From: Paenibacillus sp. HWE-109 | GTDB lineage: Bacteria; Bacillota; Bacilli; Paenibacillales; NBRC-103111 | Assembly: GCF_022163125.1 (NCBI RefSeq) | Contig: NZ_CP091881.1 | Coordinates: forward strand, 1,922,001-1,986,000 | Reading direction: 5' to 3' | Length of the DNA stretch: 64,000 bases | Shown: piece after piece, positions 42,586 through 51,302 of the stretch | Layout: each line of letters begins with the position of its first letter | How positions within the stretch are numbered: position 1 is the stretch's first letter | Notes under the pieces: model-generated | The model's database searches: none | Told to the model about the DNA's origin: nothing | The model's input: only the letters and a program-made list of their open reading frames with translations | Program-made: the position numbers and the translations under genes

Positions 42586-42963
42586 ATGATGATGAGCATT
42601 AAAATCAGTGATTGGGTTATGGCAACGACCAATGAGGATGAATTGATTCACGGTTTTGTTCAATCGATGGATAGTCGGCATGGAGTGGCTCGCATCTATG
42701 TCATCGCATCCGATCATGATTCTGCGATTGGCAAAGTGATGGAAGTCGCTCAGCAGGATATGAAGAAATTGCCTGTAGCGGCATTTGATATAGAAGATCA
42801 AGTCAAGAGCTTAATTGATATTGCTTTGACAACACGGGATGAACAGTGGTTTATGGAGCTCACAGACACGTTGTTCACCCTTCAACAGAACGGTTCGAAT
42901 CGCAGTGAACATGAATTTATGCCAACGGGTTACACGAACCGCTTGGGTGTTGACCAGTTTTGA
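42586..42963 (+). CDS. IDEAL-domain-like conserved hypothetical protein
   Basis: A 125-residue soluble protein. The C-terminal part contains LIDIALTTRDEQWFMELTDTL, which fits the short IDEAL-domain pattern (IDxAL..rD...F..L) found in Bacillales proteins. The N-terminal part (SIKISDWVMATTNEDELIHGFVQ) resembles a small beta domain. Several ATGs are in frame (42586, 42589, 42592). A terminator follows, so it is monocistronic. Function unknown. Confidence 0.7.
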   Translation: MMMSIKISDWVMATTNEDELIHGFVQSMDSRHGVARIYVIASDHDSAIGKVMEVAQQDMKKLPVAAFDIEDQVKSLIDIALTTRDEQWFMELTDTLFTLQQNGSNRSEHEFMPTGYTNRLGVDQF

Positions 42964-42973
42964 TTTGTATGAG

Positions 42974-43028
42974 AAAAAGCCAATTCCGTTGACTTGTCCG
43001 CAAGGAGGTCATCTGGATTGGCTTTTTT
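42974..43028 (+). terminator. Terminator after the IDEAL-like gene
   Basis: AAAAAGCCAATTCC (42974-42987) pairs with GGATTGGCTTTTTT (43015-43028), with mismatch near the loop. Confidence 0.8.
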
Positions 43029-43054
43029 AATGCTAGCCGCGGGCTAGATTGGTT

Positions 43055-43837
43055 TTATTGCTGTGAAGGCGTTTGAACGGGCATGGGCTTCGCCTTAACC
43101 ATCTCGGCGGCAAAAAGCGTCTGGAGCTCGGCAATTTTCCGTGGATCGGTAAGGGCCATTTTATCTGTAAAATAATGCTCCATTAACAGCTCCCATGTAG
43201 GTACAACCTTCTGCGAGGTGATGGCTTTGATGGCCGTCTTCACAAGCCGGCGCTCTTTGGCATTGGCATATACGTCAATGTACTGCTGTTTGCGGTCGAA
43301 GTCTAGGTGGCCATAAATCGCCCGAAATACTTCCGCGGTCATCCGCGCATCGTCCAAGGCTCGGTGTGCCGAACCTTCGGCTTCAATATTCAGGTCAAGC
43401 AATGCGCCTTCGACGCTCACATCATTGTTCACATTCTTGTAGCGGATATATCCTTTTAGAAGATCAAAATAATTCGCTGCCATCCAGTAAGCATCATCCA
43501 GCTTATGCATGCGTGTATCGAATACAATGCGTTTCAAATCCTCGCCGCCCCAAGTGATCAGGAGCAGTTGTTCACTGCGGTTTAACCAAGCAATAAAATC
43601 CCCGATGACTTTGCGGAAACCGTCCGCTTGATCGATTTCTTCTTGCGGGATGCCGGTTTTTTTCTTAATAAAGCTGTTCAGTTTGGAGAAATATACCGGT
43701 TTGATCAAGAAAGAAAACTCATCTACTGCTTCTAAGGAAGCATTCAGCCTTACGGCACCAATCTCGATGACTTCCATCGGCAAGTCACTTGCAAATTTGC
43801 GGCCGTTAAATTCGATATCAAGAATAATGTAGTCCAT
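43055..43837 (-). CDS. DEDDh 3'-5' exonuclease (DnaQ/KapD-like)
   Basis: A 260-residue exonuclease-fold protein. The DEDDh residues are D7 and E9 (ILDIEFN), D100 (WGGEDLKR) and the H158-x4-D163 pair (GSAHRALDDA). This is the DnaQ/ERI1/KapD-type arrangement. Substrate (DNA or RNA) cannot be read. The 3' tail (about 175-260) is helical. Monocistronic by position, with the MFS gene upstream on the same strand 50 bp away. Confidence 0.88.
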   Translation of the reverse strand: MDYIILDIEFNGRKFASDLPMEVIEIGAVRLNASLEAVDEFSFLIKPVYFSKLNSFIKKKTGIPQEEIDQADGFRKVIGDFIAWLNRSEQLLLITWGGEDLKRIVFDTRMHKLDDAYWMAANYFDLLKGYIRYKNVNNDVSVEGALLDLNIEAEGSAHRALDDARMTAEVFRAIYGHLDFDRKQQYIDVYANAKERRLVKTAIKAITSQKVVPTWELLMEHYFTDKMALTDPRKIAELQTLFAAEMVKAKPMPVQTPSQQ

Positions 43838-43887
43838 GTTGTTTGCCCCCGTTCCATCTCTGTGCTTTCCATTTTAACAGAAAAAAC

Positions 43888-45039
43888 TTAGGATACCATC
43901 TTCCTTTTTCCATAAATGGCGCTGAGAATCAAGCTAAACAGCAGGCCGATAAAGGACATCCCTGAAATCCATAGGTATAAAGGCTTTCCACCAAAGCTTT
44001 CATAGAACCATCCGCCGATATACGAAGCGACGATTCCGGATACGCCGAAGAAGAGCAGAGCCAAGACGGTCTGTCCAGTGGCACGCCATTCTTCAGGCAC
44101 GATTCGGTACAGATATTGAATCGCTGCCGAGTAGAAGATGGGGAAAGTGAAGGTTTGAAATAGCTGCAAATAAACGAGCACATGTGGGTCTGTTACCCAG
44201 GCGGACATGAAGAAGCGGATAAAGTAAAAGACAGCCGAGAAGGCGATGATCGCCAATTCTTTGCCTTTGCGGAGCCACCAGAAGCTGAGCGCAAATACGA
44301 GAATTTCACTGCCCGCGGCAAGAAACCAGGCTAAGCCGACTAAATCCGGGCTGCCGCCTAATTTGCGAATATAGACACCCAGAAACGTATCGTTGATACG
44401 CTGAGGGACTGCAATAATGAAGATCAACATTAAGAACCAAATGGTTTCTTTATTGCTTAGGAACTTTTTCAAGCTAGTTAGCGTGATCGGTTTGCCAGTT
44501 ACAGGCGCATCAGGCAGGGAAAAGCAGATGAGGACGCTGATGACACCAAATGCTGCGAATAAAAGAGCCAAGCTATTGAGGCCTAGATATTGAATCGTGT
44601 AGCCCACAGCCAGCGACATGACGGCATAGCCGACAGCGCCAAAAGTCCGGATGGAGCCATAGCTAACACCGTTGGCTTCAGCCGTTTGGAAATTAAGACT
44701 CTCCGTCAAAGGATCAAGCGGCATGAGGAAGAAGTACATCAACATCGTAAACATAAGCAGCACTAGAAAGCTATTGGAAGCATACAGCAGATAACCAATG
44801 ATCGTGGAGCAGCCTAAGAGGAGCAGCATAATTTTCTTAATGGTTTTGGTTCGATCGCTGATCATGCCCCATAGAGGTTGTGAGAATATCGTGATGATAC
44901 CGCCTGTTCCGATAATCAAGCCAATCTTCGTTGCAGGCAGACCCTGTGCATCCAGATAAACGGGAAGAAATGAAATGAACATGGCGAGTAAGGCAAAATA
45001 CAAAAAGTTGAAAGTACGCAATCGATTTGAAGAATTCAT
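43888..45039 (-). CDS. MFS transporter, 12-helix
   Basis: A 383-residue major facilitator of the MFS_1-like/LacY-NupG-like group. The N-terminal FNFLYFALLAMFISFLPVYLDAQGL and the GMISDRTKTIKK loop are typical. It has 12 predicted helices. ATG 45039 follows AGGAAGG. Substrate unknown. Related members in bacilli transport nucleosides or sugars. Confidence 0.87.
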   Translation of the reverse strand: MNSSNRLRTFNFLYFALLAMFISFLPVYLDAQGLPATKIGLIIGTGGIITIFSQPLWGMISDRTKTIKKIMLLLLGCSTIIGYLLYASNSFLVLLMFTMLMYFFLMPLDPLTESLNFQTAEANGVSYGSIRTFGAVGYAVMSLAVGYTIQYLGLNSLALLFAAFGVISVLICFSLPDAPVTGKPITLTSLKKFLSNKETIWFLMLIFIIAVPQRINDTFLGVYIRKLGGSPDLVGLAWFLAAGSEILVFALSFWWLRKGKELAIIAFSAVFYFIRFFMSAWVTDPHVLVYLQLFQTFTFPIFYSAAIQYLYRIVPEEWRATGQTVLALLFFGVSGIVASYIGGWFYESFGGKPLYLWISGMSFIGLLFSLILSAIYGKRKMVS

Positions 45040-45296
45040 GAATGACCTTTACCTTCCTGGTGAATTAGCATAAAGCTGATGAAAACTCCATTCTATCACG
45101 CGGCGTGTAAGATGCCAAAGAAAAAGTAGGAAAAGATGGCAGCGGAACAAGGATAAGCTATTTGCTGATGCGCCTGATTATCTTGTTCGTTCTGTTCGAT
45201 AGGCAGAAGTTGGAAGTTGTATGCGTTTCCTTAGAGGAATCTGCCTCATTCACTGCGAATGTATCTTGTATACAGATGGGAAAAGAGGGGTTGCAC

Positions 45297-47150
45297 ATGT
45301 TCGAATGGCTATGGACGTTTATTGATATTATGACCAAAGTAGTGATATTAGCGCTGCCAGTAGGTGTTGCGGGTGTGTATGTGTGGGATCGCTATATTCA
45401 GAAGCAGCATTCCATTCTCAAAACACATCCGGTCATCGGTCGACTGCGTTATGTATTCGAGATGCTTGGGCCCGAGCTGCGGCAATATTTTATTTGGGGA
45501 GATAAGGAGGGCAAGCCGATTGATCGCGATACGCAAGGCTATATTGCCAAAGCGGGCAAATATGGCTCAACGGTTATTGGCTTTGGCTCGCGCAAAGACT
45601 TTTCGCAAGAAGGCTTTTTCTTGAATAATTCGATGTTTCCCAAAAATATGAATGAGCTTGCCGTCGATCAATCCAAGCCGATTACAACCACCTACAAATA
45701 TCAAATCATGAGTGAGGGAATGATCTCCAGAAAGGAGAAAAGGTTCCAAACCTCTTCGAATCCATGGCTGCTGCAGGATCAGCACGCGGTTGTTATCGGT
45801 GAATACAATCAAGTGCCGGAGCCGTACAAAACCAAAGGGTTCATTGGAATTTCGGCCATGAGTTTCGGGTCGTTATCCGATCATGCGGTCATGGCGCTGG
45901 CGCAAGGTGCTGCTATTGCAACAGGAACGTGGATGAACACGGGTGAAGGGGGCTTAGCGCCCTATCATTTATCCAAAGTGTATGAAATGCTGGAACACAC
46001 GCACCAAACGCCTGTGCAACCGGATGAACTTATTGTTTATGACTTCATTAAGAAGCGCAAGCTCGTTTCCAATTTTGAAATTCTTAAGGAATTAGCGCAT
46101 ATCGAATACGATTCCATGGATGTTTTTGCAATGGAGGATCATCCTTACATTCTGGCTGTAAATCGGCTGGCTGCCAGCGGCTACTTGCTTAAAAAAGAAA
46201 CCGACCTCATTTATCAAATTGGTTCGGCGAAGAATGGTTCGCGCTCCGATGCCATCGGTACCTTCGATGAAGCTGAATTTCTGCGCACCGCTGGGAGAGC
46301 GGAAGTAAAGCTTATTGAGCTGAAACTGGCGCAAGGCGCTAAAGTGCGGGGCGGCAAGCTGCCGAAGAGCAAGCTGACCCCGATGATCCGCAAAATCCGC
46401 GGCATACCGATGGATTGGAATTATGATGTGGAATCGCCGAATCGCTTTACCGATTTCAATGATATCCCCAGCTTGTTTGACTTTATTGCGAAATTGCGGC
46501 GGATTTCGGGCAAACCGGTTGGGATTAAAGTCGTAGCAGGCAGTGAACATGCCATTGAAGAGATGGCCGCATACATGCAGGAAACCGGCCAGGCGCCGGA
46601 TTTCATCACCGTTGACGGCGGGGAAGGCGGCACAGGCGCCACTTACATGGAGATGGCGGACTCGCTAGGGCTGCCGCTTTACTCGGCGATCCTCATCATT
46701 GATAATACACTGCGTCAATATGGCGTTAGGGATCGCGTCAAAGTATTCGCCAGTGGTATGCTGGCAACAGCCGATAAAATGGCGATTGCCTTCTCTTTCG
46801 GCGCTGATCTCGTAAATGTAGCAAGAGCAGCGATGAATACAATTGGCTGCATCAACGCGCTTAAATGCAATACCAATGAATGTCCGACAGGCGTCACAAG
46901 TCATAAGCCGGAGCTCAAGCAAGGGCTTGTCGTCGAAGAGAAGCGTTTTCGCACAGCGAACTATTTGGCTACTTTGCGTGAAGGTGTCTTCATGTTAGGC
47001 GCATCGTGCGGGCTCGAGTCTCCCGTGCTTTTCGAGCGAAGCCATGTCACTTTCAAGGATAAAAATGCGCTGGCTACGCGAATGGATAAATTATCTCCAC
47101 TTCCAGTTGAGGTTGCGTTTCCTCCTATTCATGCCGTGAAATCATCCTAA
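45297..47150 (+). CDS. FMN-binding glutamate-synthase-family protein
   Basis: A 617-residue protein with one N-terminal membrane helix (about 6-30) and a glutamate-synthase large-subunit-like FMN/Fe-S TIM barrel (about 150-590). Seen: GFIGISAMSFGSLSDHAV, MNTGEGGLAPYHL, ITVDGGEGGTGA and the 3Fe-4S cysteines in CINALKCNTNECPTGV. It lacks the glutaminase domain of true GltB. Related single-domain enzymes with a membrane anchor are of unknown physiological substrate. ATG 45297 follows AGAGGGG. Upstream in-frame codons from 45162 are unlikely. Confidence 0.9.
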   Translation: MFEWLWTFIDIMTKVVILALPVGVAGVYVWDRYIQKQHSILKTHPVIGRLRYVFEMLGPELRQYFIWGDKEGKPIDRDTQGYIAKAGKYGSTVIGFGSRKDFSQEGFFLNNSMFPKNMNELAVDQSKPITTTYKYQIMSEGMISRKEKRFQTSSNPWLLQDQHAVVIGEYNQVPEPYKTKGFIGISAMSFGSLSDHAVMALAQGAAIATGTWMNTGEGGLAPYHLSKVYEMLEHTHQTPVQPDELIVYDFIKKRKLVSNFEILKELAHIEYDSMDVFAMEDHPYILAVNRLAASGYLLKKETDLIYQIGSAKNGSRSDAIGTFDEAEFLRTAGRAEVKLIELKLAQGAKVRGGKLPKSKLTPMIRKIRGIPMDWNYDVESPNRFTDFNDIPSLFDFIAKLRRISGKPVGIKVVAGSEHAIEEMAAYMQETGQAPDFITVDGGEGGTGATYMEMADSLGLPLYSAILIIDNTLRQYGVRDRVKVFASGMLATADKMAIAFSFGADLVNVARAAMNTIGCINALKCNTNECPTGVTSHKPELKQGLVVEEKRFRTANYLATLREGVFMLGASCGLESPVLFERSHVTFKDKNALATRMDKLSPLPVEVAFPPIHAVKSS

Positions 47151-47195
47151 GCATTCTAAGAATCCTAAGCGTTAACAAAGAGAGGAGTTTGGCAA

Positions 47196-48092
47196 ATGAG
47201 TTTTCAGAAAGTGGAGCTAGTCCTGGATGCTAAGGCGACCCTGGCAGAAGGGCCAAGCTGGTATGCCAAGGAAGAAAAGCTGTATTGGGTTGATATTATA
47301 GGGCAAAAGTTCGGGCGGTTCGATCCAGTTACAGGGGAAAACGAGGATTTTTCAATCGGCGAATATGTTGGAGCCGTTGTGCCTGCAGGGGATAACAAGG
47401 TGATGTTAGCTACGCAATCGGGTTTTCAAATGTACGATCTATTGGATCGTACATTAACCGCCTTGATAGATCCAGAAGCGCATATCCCTGGCAATCGCTT
47501 TAATGATGGGAAGTGCGATGCCCAAGGAAGGTTCTGGGCGGGCACCATGGACAACGCAGAACAATCGGAAAGCGGCGCATTGTATGTGCTGGACACGGAT
47601 TGCAGTTATCGCAAAGTGTTTGATGGGGTCGGCGTGTCCAACGGTATCGCCTGGAGCCTGGATGAGAAAGAAATGTACTACGTAGATTCGATGAAGAAGT
47701 TGGTGTACAGTTTTGATTTTGATGCGGAGCGAGGACATATTAGCAACCCGCAGGTCTTAATCGATTTTCGGGATGAGCAAGGATTTCCCGACGGCATGAC
47801 CATCGATGAAGAGGGGATGCTCTGGATTGCGCATTGGGACGGTTGGCAGGTGTCCCGCTGGAATCCTCGCACCAAGCAAAAGCTGTCGTCCATTGCAGTT
47901 CCCGCAGCCAAAGCCTCATCATGCATTTTTGGTGGCAAGGATTTAGATGTTTTGTATATTACGACGGCGCGCAAGGGGCTTCAACCGGAACAGGCCGCGG
48001 ATCAACCGCATGCCGGTGGCCTATTCGCTGTCAAACCCGGTGTGAAGGGGACGAAAACATATTCGTTCGGAGAGGCCTTGATAGAGGAATAA
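47196..48092 (+). CDS. SMP-30/gluconolactonase-family protein
   Basis: A 298-residue six-bladed propeller lactonase family member. Metal-ligand candidates are E18 (LAEGPSW), N in RFNDGKCD, N in VSNGIAWS and D in FPDGMTIDEEG. These enzymes open sugar lactones such as gluconolactone or L-arabinonolactone. It lies 45 bp downstream of the glutamate-synthase-family gene with AGAGAGGAG upstream, and may be co-transcribed. Substrate not determined. Confidence 0.88.
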   Translation: MSFQKVELVLDAKATLAEGPSWYAKEEKLYWVDIIGQKFGRFDPVTGENEDFSIGEYVGAVVPAGDNKVMLATQSGFQMYDLLDRTLTALIDPEAHIPGNRFNDGKCDAQGRFWAGTMDNAEQSESGALYVLDTDCSYRKVFDGVGVSNGIAWSLDEKEMYYVDSMKKLVYSFDFDAERGHISNPQVLIDFRDEQGFPDGMTIDEEGMLWIAHWDGWQVSRWNPRTKQKLSSIAVPAAKASSCIFGGKDLDVLYITTARKGLQPEQAADQPHAGGLFAVKPGVKGTKTYSFGEALIEE

Positions 48093-48263
48093 TAGCAATT
48101 ATCGACGATGCCGGACTGATTTTGGGCAAGGGGGGTCGGCACGCGAAAGCCTGCCGGCCTCTATTTGTTTGACTTGGGTGTAGTCATTACTAGACATAAG
48201 AGTCTCCAACGGCTCCTATTCGCCCAAATGTGCCGACTTTTGTGCATATAAGAGCTCCCGGAG

Positions 48264-49808
48264 GTTACTACTTAGGTCCCCTTATTCAAACCCCTAAAAA
48301 TTGGTTAAGAATACTTAACGAATTTAATGGAGAAGAGGGATCAGGATGAAAATGAGCCTCGAAGAAATCAAACAAATTAGCCACAGTAGTCCAGATCAAA
48401 TCGAGAAGGTCATTACGAAACTGCTAGAACGGATCACTGAACTGGAAAACAGAGTAGCCGAGTTGGAGCGCCAGCTAGGGCTTAACAGCAAGAATAGTAG
48501 CAAGCCGCCTTCAAGTGACGGGTTTCGTAAGCCCGCAAACTCCCGCATCGCTGGTGGCAAAAAGGGAGCACCCCTAGGTCATGAAGGACACACACTTAGT
48601 ATGGTGGATGATCCGGATGCCATCCTCGACTTTTGCCTAACTACCTGCCCTGCGTGTCATGCTCCAATGGACCAGGAGAACTGTATAGGCTACGACCGGC
48701 GTCAGCAGATCGATCTGCCTGAACCACGCATCCAGACAACCGAGTTTCGCGCTCATACGAGCTGCTGCCCGCAGTGTAGCGGGGTTCATCAGGCTGCTTT
48801 TCCGTCGCATGTCAGCGCCTCTGTCCAATATGGAGCTGGTGTTACGGGCTGGATCGTGTATGTGAGTGCGTACCATATGATTCCACTGAAAAGGGTGAGC
48901 GAGATGTTTGCGGACCTGACCGGGCATTCGCTGAGCGAGGCTACGGTCATCGCCCATTTGAAGAAATCGCACAAGCAGCTAGGTCCCTATGAGGAACAAA
49001 TTCGCCAAAACCTGCTGAATGCCGATGTTTTGCACGCTGATGAAACCGGCATTCACGTCGATGGCAAACAGCGATGGCTGCACACCCTCTCTAATGTGGA
49101 CTGGACGTTCCAGGCGGTTCACGAAAACCGGGGCACCCTCGCTTTTGATGCCATCGGTCTGCTGCCGGCTTACTCGGGCATTCTAGTGCATGACTGCAAC
49201 GGGCCGTATTTTAAAGAAAAATACACGTTCCAGCATGCCTTATGCAATGCGCACTTACTGCGGGAATGCCAAGGAATCGCCGATTATGATCATCACCAGT
49301 GGGCCGTGCAGATGAAACGCTTGCTACAAGTAGCCTGGCGTCTCACGCTAGCCGCCCGTAAAGTCTTGTGCTGCTTAGCTCCGAGTACGGTTAAATGGCT
49401 AGAGAATTGGTACGATGACATCCTGCAGCAGGGCGAGCTGGAATGGAATCAAGGGCGTACCAAAGCCAAAACCGGACCGCAAGGCAGGCAAAGCAAAAGT
49501 AAATCGGCCAATCTGGGTGAACGTTTCCGTCGTCACAAGGAACCGATTCTCCGGTTTATTCAACCGGTTTATTCAAGATGTCCGTGTTCCTTTTGACAAC
49601 AATGTCGCCGAACGAGACTTGCGGATGGCCAAGGTCAAAGCCAAAGTCTCCGGCTTATTCCGTACCTGGGACGGGGCTCATCAGTTCGCCCGCGCGCGCG
49701 GCTTCATTTCAACCCTTCGTAAACAAAATTTACCTGTACTCTCGACGCTTATTGTTACTTTTCGTGGGGAGTTTCGTTTTCCGCGTTTGGAAGAAGGTAA
49801 GTAGTAAC
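48264..49808 (+). mobile_element. IS66-family insertion sequence, 1545 bp
   Basis: The ends GTTACTACTTA and TAAGTAGTAAC form an 11-bp terminal inverted repeat. The flanking 8-bp direct repeats TCCCGGAG (48256-48263 and 49809-49816) match the target duplication expected for IS66. Only the TnpC-like gene is present, with no tnpA/tnpB, so it is a short IS66-type element. The transposase is frameshifted. Confidence 0.93.
48346..49804 (+). pseudogene. IS66 TnpC transposase broken by a 13-bp duplication
   Basis: The first frame (48346-49596) encodes an N-terminal leucine-zipper-like segment, a SKPPSSDG motif, a Cys-rich zinc region and the DDE core up to HADETG and HDCNGPYF. The frame then shifts at an exact tandem duplication of CCGGTTTATTCAA (49551-49563 and 49564-49576). 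The downstream frame (to 49804) carries the rest: DVRVPFDNNVAERDLRM (catalytic Glu), then the C-terminus. Deleting one copy restores RFIQDVRVPF. ATG 48346 follows GAAGAGGGATCAGG. Confidence 0.9.
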
Positions 49809-49862
49809 TCCCGGAGACCCTTATCTCTTCATTTGGAGGAGTTTGACCGGAATTGGCTGGGG

Positions 49863-49938
49863 ATAAGAGTCTGCAAAGACTTCTATTCCCCAAAATGAGC
49901 TTGCTTTTGCACATATAAGAGCTCTTTGAGACTCTTAT
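49863..49938. repeat. Repeat family B, intact double-palindrome unit
   Basis: ATAAGAGTCTGCAAAGACTTCTAT, spacer CCCCAAAATGAGCTTGCTTT..., then ATAAGAGCTCTTTGAGACTCTTAT. It is the reverse complement counterpart of 4879-4954. Confidence 0.85.
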
Positions 49939-49980
49939 CTCTTCATGCGGAAGGGTAAGGATGGCCCTTTCTAGGGGGAT

Positions 49981-51186
49981 CTACCCCAAATACGTCAAAA
50001 CCTCACCAGCCCCAGCCCCAAGCAGCACGATGATCCAAGGGGGGGATTTCCAAACGACCAGTAAACCAAAAAGGAGAAGGGCAAGAGCGAAATCAGTGGA
50101 ATGGACAATAGCCGTTGTCCAAAGCGGATTGTACAAGGCTGCCAGCAAGATGCCAACAACGGCGGCATTAATGGCGATGAGTGCGCCCTGGACTTTGAGA
50201 CTAGCGCGTAAGGATTTCCAAAATGGCAAAGCCCCGACAATGAGTAAATAGGCAGGCAGAAAAATCGCCAGAGTGCCGACAACAGCCCCTTTGAAACCAA
50301 GGAACATAGCACCCAAATAAGTGGCAAATGTAAAAAGTGGACCTGGGACAGCTTGGGCGGCGCCATATCCAGCCAGAAACACTTCTTTGCTGATCCAGTC
50401 TGGCGGTACGACCTCACGTTCCAAGAGTGGAAGAATGACATGCCCGCCTCCAAAAACTAAGGAACCGACACGATAAAAAGAATCGAAAAGAGCAAGTGAT
50501 TGAGAGTGTCCCAGACTACTTATCGTTGGGAGAACAACCATTAGCAATATGTACAGAATTAGACAAAGAATGGCTGCTGAGCGAGGAACTCTGATCTCGA
50601 TGAGACTGTTGTTCTCCTGTTGGGGCACTGTTTGGAAGGCAAACATGCCAATAAGTCCGGCTAGGCAGATAATCAAGAGTTGGCTGTAAACTTCATGCCA
50701 AAGCAATGTGATAGAAGCGGCAACAAGTGCAATGGAGGCGGTGCTCTTCGTTGCAGCGAGTTTTTTGCCCATGCTGAGGACAGCTTGTGCGACAATCGCG
50801 ACAGCTACGATTTTGAGTCCGTGAATCCATCCGGCACTGCTCATGTCCATCGTTTTTACGAGGAGTGCGAAGAACAGAAGGATGAGAATGGAAGGCAGCG
50901 TGAAGCCAAGCCAGGCTAAAGCTCCTCCGAGCAGTCCAGCACGAATCGTTCCGATCCCAATTCCGACCTGGCTGCTCGCAGGACCAGGGAGAAATTGACA
51001 GAGAGCTACGAGATCAGCATAGCTTTTCTCGTCCATCCATTTTCTTTTTTGGATATATTCATGATGAAAATAGCCCAGATGCGCGATCGGTCCTCCGAAG
51101 GAGGTCAATCCCAATTTGGTTGATACCCATAATACTTCGAGATAAGGACTTCGTTTAACTGATTGCAGGACTAAAGCAGGTTTCAA
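49981..51186 (-). CDS. chrA: Chromate transporter ChrA (CHR family)
   Basis: A 401-residue bidomain CHR-family transporter with about ten membrane segments. Each half starts with the family signature: SFGGPIAHLGYFH (N-half) and VFGGGHVILPLLE (C-half), and PGPASSQV and VPGPLFTFATYLGA follow. Members export chromate or import sulfate. The substrate here is not proven. ATG 51186 lacks a strong site but fits the family start. It ends near repeat B at 49938. Confidence 0.88.
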   Translation of the reverse strand: MKPALVLQSVKRSPYLEVLWVSTKLGLTSFGGPIAHLGYFHHEYIQKRKWMDEKSYADLVALCQFLPGPASSQVGIGIGTIRAGLLGGALAWLGFTLPSILILLFFALLVKTMDMSSAGWIHGLKIVAVAIVAQAVLSMGKKLAATKSTASIALVAASITLLWHEVYSQLLIICLAGLIGMFAFQTVPQQENNSLIEIRVPRSAAILCLILYILLMVVLPTISSLGHSQSLALFDSFYRVGSLVFGGGHVILPLLEREVVPPDWISKEVFLAGYGAAQAVPGPLFTFATYLGAMFLGFKGAVVGTLAIFLPAYLLIVGALPFWKSLRASLKVQGALIAINAAVVGILLAALYNPLWTTAIVHSTDFALALLLFGLLVVWKSPPWIIVLLGAGAGEVLTYLG

Positions 51187-51261
51187 TGCGAATTCCTCCC
51201 CGTGTGCCCCCTCGTTGACCTGAGCGCTTCATTAAGTTTAGCGGAATGCATTCATTTCGAC

Positions 51262-51294
51262 AAATAAAAAAACTCAACAATTGTGATTGTTGAG
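51262..51294 (-). terminator. Terminator of the enhancer-binding regulator gene
   Basis: On the minus strand CTCAACAA-TCACAA-TTGTTGAG is followed by TTTTTTT, 8 bp after the stop codon. Confidence 0.85.
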
Positions 51295-51302
51295 CTCACC
51301 TG

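Larger units (their letters stand above)
48196..49824. repeat. Repeat family B unit interrupted by the IS66 element
   Basis: ATAAGAGTCTCCAACGGCTCCTAT... (48196 on) reaches ATAAGAGCTCCCGGAG at 48263, and the missing end ACCCTTAT continues at 49817-49824. Removing the IS and one copy of TCCCGGAG restores a family B unit like 49863-49938. Confidence 0.85.
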
